Shown here in pieces: positions 61,560-64,000 of a stretch of DNA of 64,000 nucleotides. The DNA lies in contig NC_135498.1 of the NCBI RefSeq assembly GCF_052857255.1, forward strand, positions 118,458,281 through 118,522,280. The letters run 5' to 3'. Within the stretch, counting starts at the first letter, position 1. Every line of letters begins with the position of its first letter. The stretch is from Amblyomma americanum (Eukaryota > Arthropoda > Arachnida > Ixodida > Ixodidae). Under the pieces are notes generated by a model that had not been told where the DNA came from, made no database searches, and saw only the letters and a program-made list of their open reading frames with translations. The translations under genes and the position numbers were made by a program.

Positions 61560-62816
61560 TTGCCACAGGTGCCGCGAACAAGGGCCGGTGGGTCCTGTGT
61601 GGCCTCAAGTGGGGGCCAGATTATTTGCCCATGAAATGAGTGAAAGTTGCGCGTTAGGTTGAGGAGTTGGTCCCAGCATTCCGAAGAGGGAGCTGGCAGG
61701 AGGGTTTCTGGAGGAGGGTTATTTTCGCATCCCCAGAGGACGTGCGCCTGAGTTGTGGACGACACGTGGTTGTAATTTGGGCATGCGGGGTGGTATTCTC
61801 CATTGGTGATCAGTGATAGCCTTCAGTGGCTGAGGATTTATTGCGTCTATAATCTTCAGAGCAGCGTGGCTTTTGCTCTCTGGAGGTCGGGTTGAAGAGG
61901 CTGCTAAGGGTGTTACGTCTTTTTATGAACATTGGTGATGTCAGCACACGCAGGGGGGCTTCAGTGAGTACTATAGAAACTGTGGCGCGGCCGCCAGGAT
62001 TGTTAATCCTCTGGGAACTCGGTCGGCCCCTTCCTTATCAGCAAGATATGCGTCAGTGGTGTAGGCAAGCGCTTATTATTTTTCAATCTTTTTATGTTGC
62101 CAGAACCTGATATATGTCCCTTTGTTACCACAGTTGACCTCATGGGCGGGTGCCCAGATTAGGTTATTTTGCGGTCGGGAGTGGAGCCGCGCAGGATGCG
62201 TGCGGCGGCAATGAAGATGCAGCCTGCCGAGTAGTTTAGGATTGCTCGTTTTGAGTCACGGATGACTGTGCGGGTACGGCGGTCAGCGATAGACAGCGCT
62301 ATGTCTGTTTCTTCTGCTGCGGTGAGGGAGGGGGCGCACACCGCGGCGGCGGAGATAATAAGGGTAGATCTCGGCATGGTTGCACAGACCGCGTAGGTTG
62401 CACATTGCCTTGCCGCGTGAATGTGTGTAGTGTGTTCGTCGGCACGATAGAAATCATCCAGTCCTCGGGCTTTGTGCTAAAGGCACGCGTCGTGTCGGTG
62501 AGGCAGCCGCTTCTTCGGTAGCGGTTTGACAAATGGTCGGGTATATGATACACCTGGCAAGAAGGGGAGAGAGAAGCAACAGGAGCAGTTTCGGAGGAGG
62601 ACGTATTAACGGAGAGGGCGTCGCAGTCGAAATAGGACTTCAGATGGCGGAAGGCGGCGTAGCTTCGGAGGCAGTAGGTGCCAGCATCAGACCACTTGCT
62701 GCATGACTTAGTCGTGCCAGTGCTCACACAGTAGGAGTCCTAAGTGTCATTGCTGAGGTTTTCGCGGCTGCGCGCGTCACTGTCTCTTCAGACTTCCCTG
62801 CCGACGGTGTGTGTGC
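61560..62816 (-). pseudogene. I-type LINE 3' region with RNase H, decayed copy II
   Basis: Antisense pieces include TRSVQPCRD, EETDIALSIADRR, RDSKRAILNYSAG and RILRGSTPDRKIT, collinear with 13165-14437. Less of the final RNase H motif survives than in copies I and III. Confidence 0.68.
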
Positions 62817-62824
62817 AATACAGT

Positions 62825-62990
62825 CAATGTTGGCGGTAACGCATTCCAAGTAACACCGTTACCGCAAACGCTTTAATTTTTCCGGTAACTTAGTAACGTA
62901 CCCGTTACCTTTTCGAAACCGTAAAGGCTGACGCTCTTACGTTACCATTTTTCGGTAACGTGAAGTGTGACGTTACTAGTTATTTTGCAA
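62825..62990. mobile_element. hAT-like element, truncated paralogue
   Basis: It starts CAATGTTGGCGGTAACGC after AATACAGT, the counterpart of the 14438 target duplication, with repeated GTAAC motifs. It is cut off near 62990, so only the left end remains. Confidence 0.6.
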
Positions 62991-64000
62991 TTGACGCGAT
63001 GTTTTTGTCTCAGGCCATAAAAACTATGAAGTGAGACACGAGTAAGATGCCTAAATAAATGAAAATAGGTGGGCTGATCTGATGAAATCAAGATGTGAAC
63101 GATGATGTGGACCCTGTGTCCAGGAGATATAGAAGTCCGGATTGTACGGTGAGAGGCCCACTGCCGCTAGCTGCCGAATTCTCGTCGGCTTCAGCGCCGG
63201 GAAGACCCACAACAGATGGTGGATATCCGCCTCAGTCTCTGATCTTCCAGACTGAACACCCGGGGCTGGGATATAAATCTTTGAACTGCGGCAATTTTTA
63301 TGTCAGAGCTGAAGTTAGGGCAACCCCGACCCGTATCCTCCGAAGCGCAACCTACTCTGCATGGGAAGACGACGAAGGAGGGTTACCGCACGCGGAGGGA
63401 TTAGCGCACGTGTGCGGCGCGGGGGGTGTTCCTTTCTTGTTAAAAGGAGGGTGGCGTCATCCAGAGTGAGGACTCGATGCAAAGACGAGGTTGGGGTCGA
63501 AAGGCGGGTCGCATAATCTGCGTGTCTTTGTGCGTCCAGGAGGTCACGCGGTACCCGCTAAATACGGATTTGCTGCGGGATGCGTGCCGCTAGACGATAG
63601 ATGTATTGGAAGATTTCTAGGGTGTGACTGACTCGTCGTAGTAGGCGTGTGACGTGAAGGGCGGCGGTGCGAATGACGGAACGGCGGCCACGGGAACGTG
63701 GAACGAATGGGAACGGCGGCCACAAAGCAAAGTGCCTCTTGAACCGCGGGCATCTCCGCGCATAAGATGGAAGGAGGTTCTGAGAGGCTAAACCTGGACG
63801 TTTTGTTCAGTGCAGGCTTGCAAGAACAGTAAACGTCCTTTGTTGTTTCGAAGGCCTGGATGCTTGCGTCAACATACATAACGATGGAGCCATGCGGCAG
63901 ATTGGCGCCTTGCTCTGTAATTCGGTCACGAAACAGCGATGCCGGGCGGGTAGATGATGGCCGACGTTGGTCAGTTGGCTTGTTGTCTCTTAGCTGCGCA
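62991..64000 (-). pseudogene. I-type LINE 3' region with RNase H, antisense, cut by window edge
   Basis: From the window edge leftward the antisense reads HGSIVMYVDASIQAFE (first RNase H Asp), SRFSLSEPPSILCAEMPAVQ with EAL (Glu), then in shifted frames RTAALHVTRLLRRVSHTLEI, ALRRIRVGVALTSALT and LPQFKDLYPSPGCSVWKI, the region before the terminal finger. The frames show several shifts. It belongs to another I-group family than 30795-36700. Its upstream part lies outside the window. Confidence 0.72.

Larger units (their letters stand above)
56279..62985. repeat. Composite duplicated block, copy II
   Basis: It aligns with 4367-14577 in the same order and orientation but lacks the Penelope composite and has extra antisense SINE insertions at 56512-57170. 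Its right end breaks within the hAT-like element, where an antisense LINE 3' end begins. Confidence 0.75.

Noticed and set aside
63095..63469. Plus-strand 124-residue protein
   Set aside because: It lies over an antisense LINE 3' region with recognisable RNase H-associated motifs, so it is a shadow.

Overview
The window is non-genic DNA of a large, repeat-rich arthropod genome, most likely a hard tick (Ixodidae, probably a metastriate genus). The inference rests on more than twenty copies of a tRNA-headed SINE of the tick Ruka type, carrying an A box and B box, a body beginning CGCCCGTGTGCTGTG, and a 3' end ending in CCAATTATTATT. I-, CR1- and RTE-type LINEs, a Penelope-like element and foldback/hAT-type DNA repeats accompany them. 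I found no convincing host gene, no functional tRNA or rRNA gene and no prokaryotic feature. Nearly every long open frame is retroelement coding sequence or its shadow.

Layout. 1-4.4 kb: simple repeats, a 0.9 kb unclassified repeat (copy A), SINE pieces and a candidate Helitron-like 5' end. 4.4-14.6 kb and 56.3-63.0 kb are two diverged copies of one composite block. It contains a Gypsy integrase scrap, a dead RTE LINE, an antisense I-type LINE 3' end and an hAT-like element. Copy I is split by a 4.3 kb Penelope-like composite with a 12-bp target duplication; copy II preserves the empty site. 15-20 kb: sparse SINEs. 20.3-23.0 kb: an I-type LINE broken by a SINE and tandemly rearranged. 24.1-28.2 kb: a CR1/L2-like LINE inserted in an antisense SINE. 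29.5-38.1 kb: LINE 3' ends and a full-length antisense I-type LINE (ORF1; endonuclease, reverse transcriptase and RNase H in ORF2) inside repeat copy B, with a 13-bp target duplication. 39.8-41.3 kb: a long foldback element carrying a LINE 3' fragment. 41-46 kb: SINEs and SINE-tail tandem repeats. 46-50 kb: mostly unassigned. 50.2-54.6 kb: a second CR1/L2-like LINE with 318-bp 5' monomers and a 2A-like motif near the start of ORF1. 54.8-57.2 kb: a SINE cluster containing a small TATA-bearing element. 63.0-64.0 kb: an antisense I-type LINE running off the edge.

How the parts work together: the autonomous LINEs and the Penelope element encode the reverse transcriptases and endonucleases, and the SINEs presumably borrowed LINE machinery. 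Every autonomous copy seen here carries at least one lesion (frameshift, stop, truncation or catalytic-site change), so the window is a stratigraphic record of nested insertion rather than a set of working genes. The items most worth a second look are the 2A-like ORF1 leader with in-frame TATA-bearing monomers, the Penelope composite with its paralogous empty site, the foldback element, and the hairpin/TGACGTCA/TATA family linked to basic repeat ORFs. All family names come from motif recognition, without database searches.
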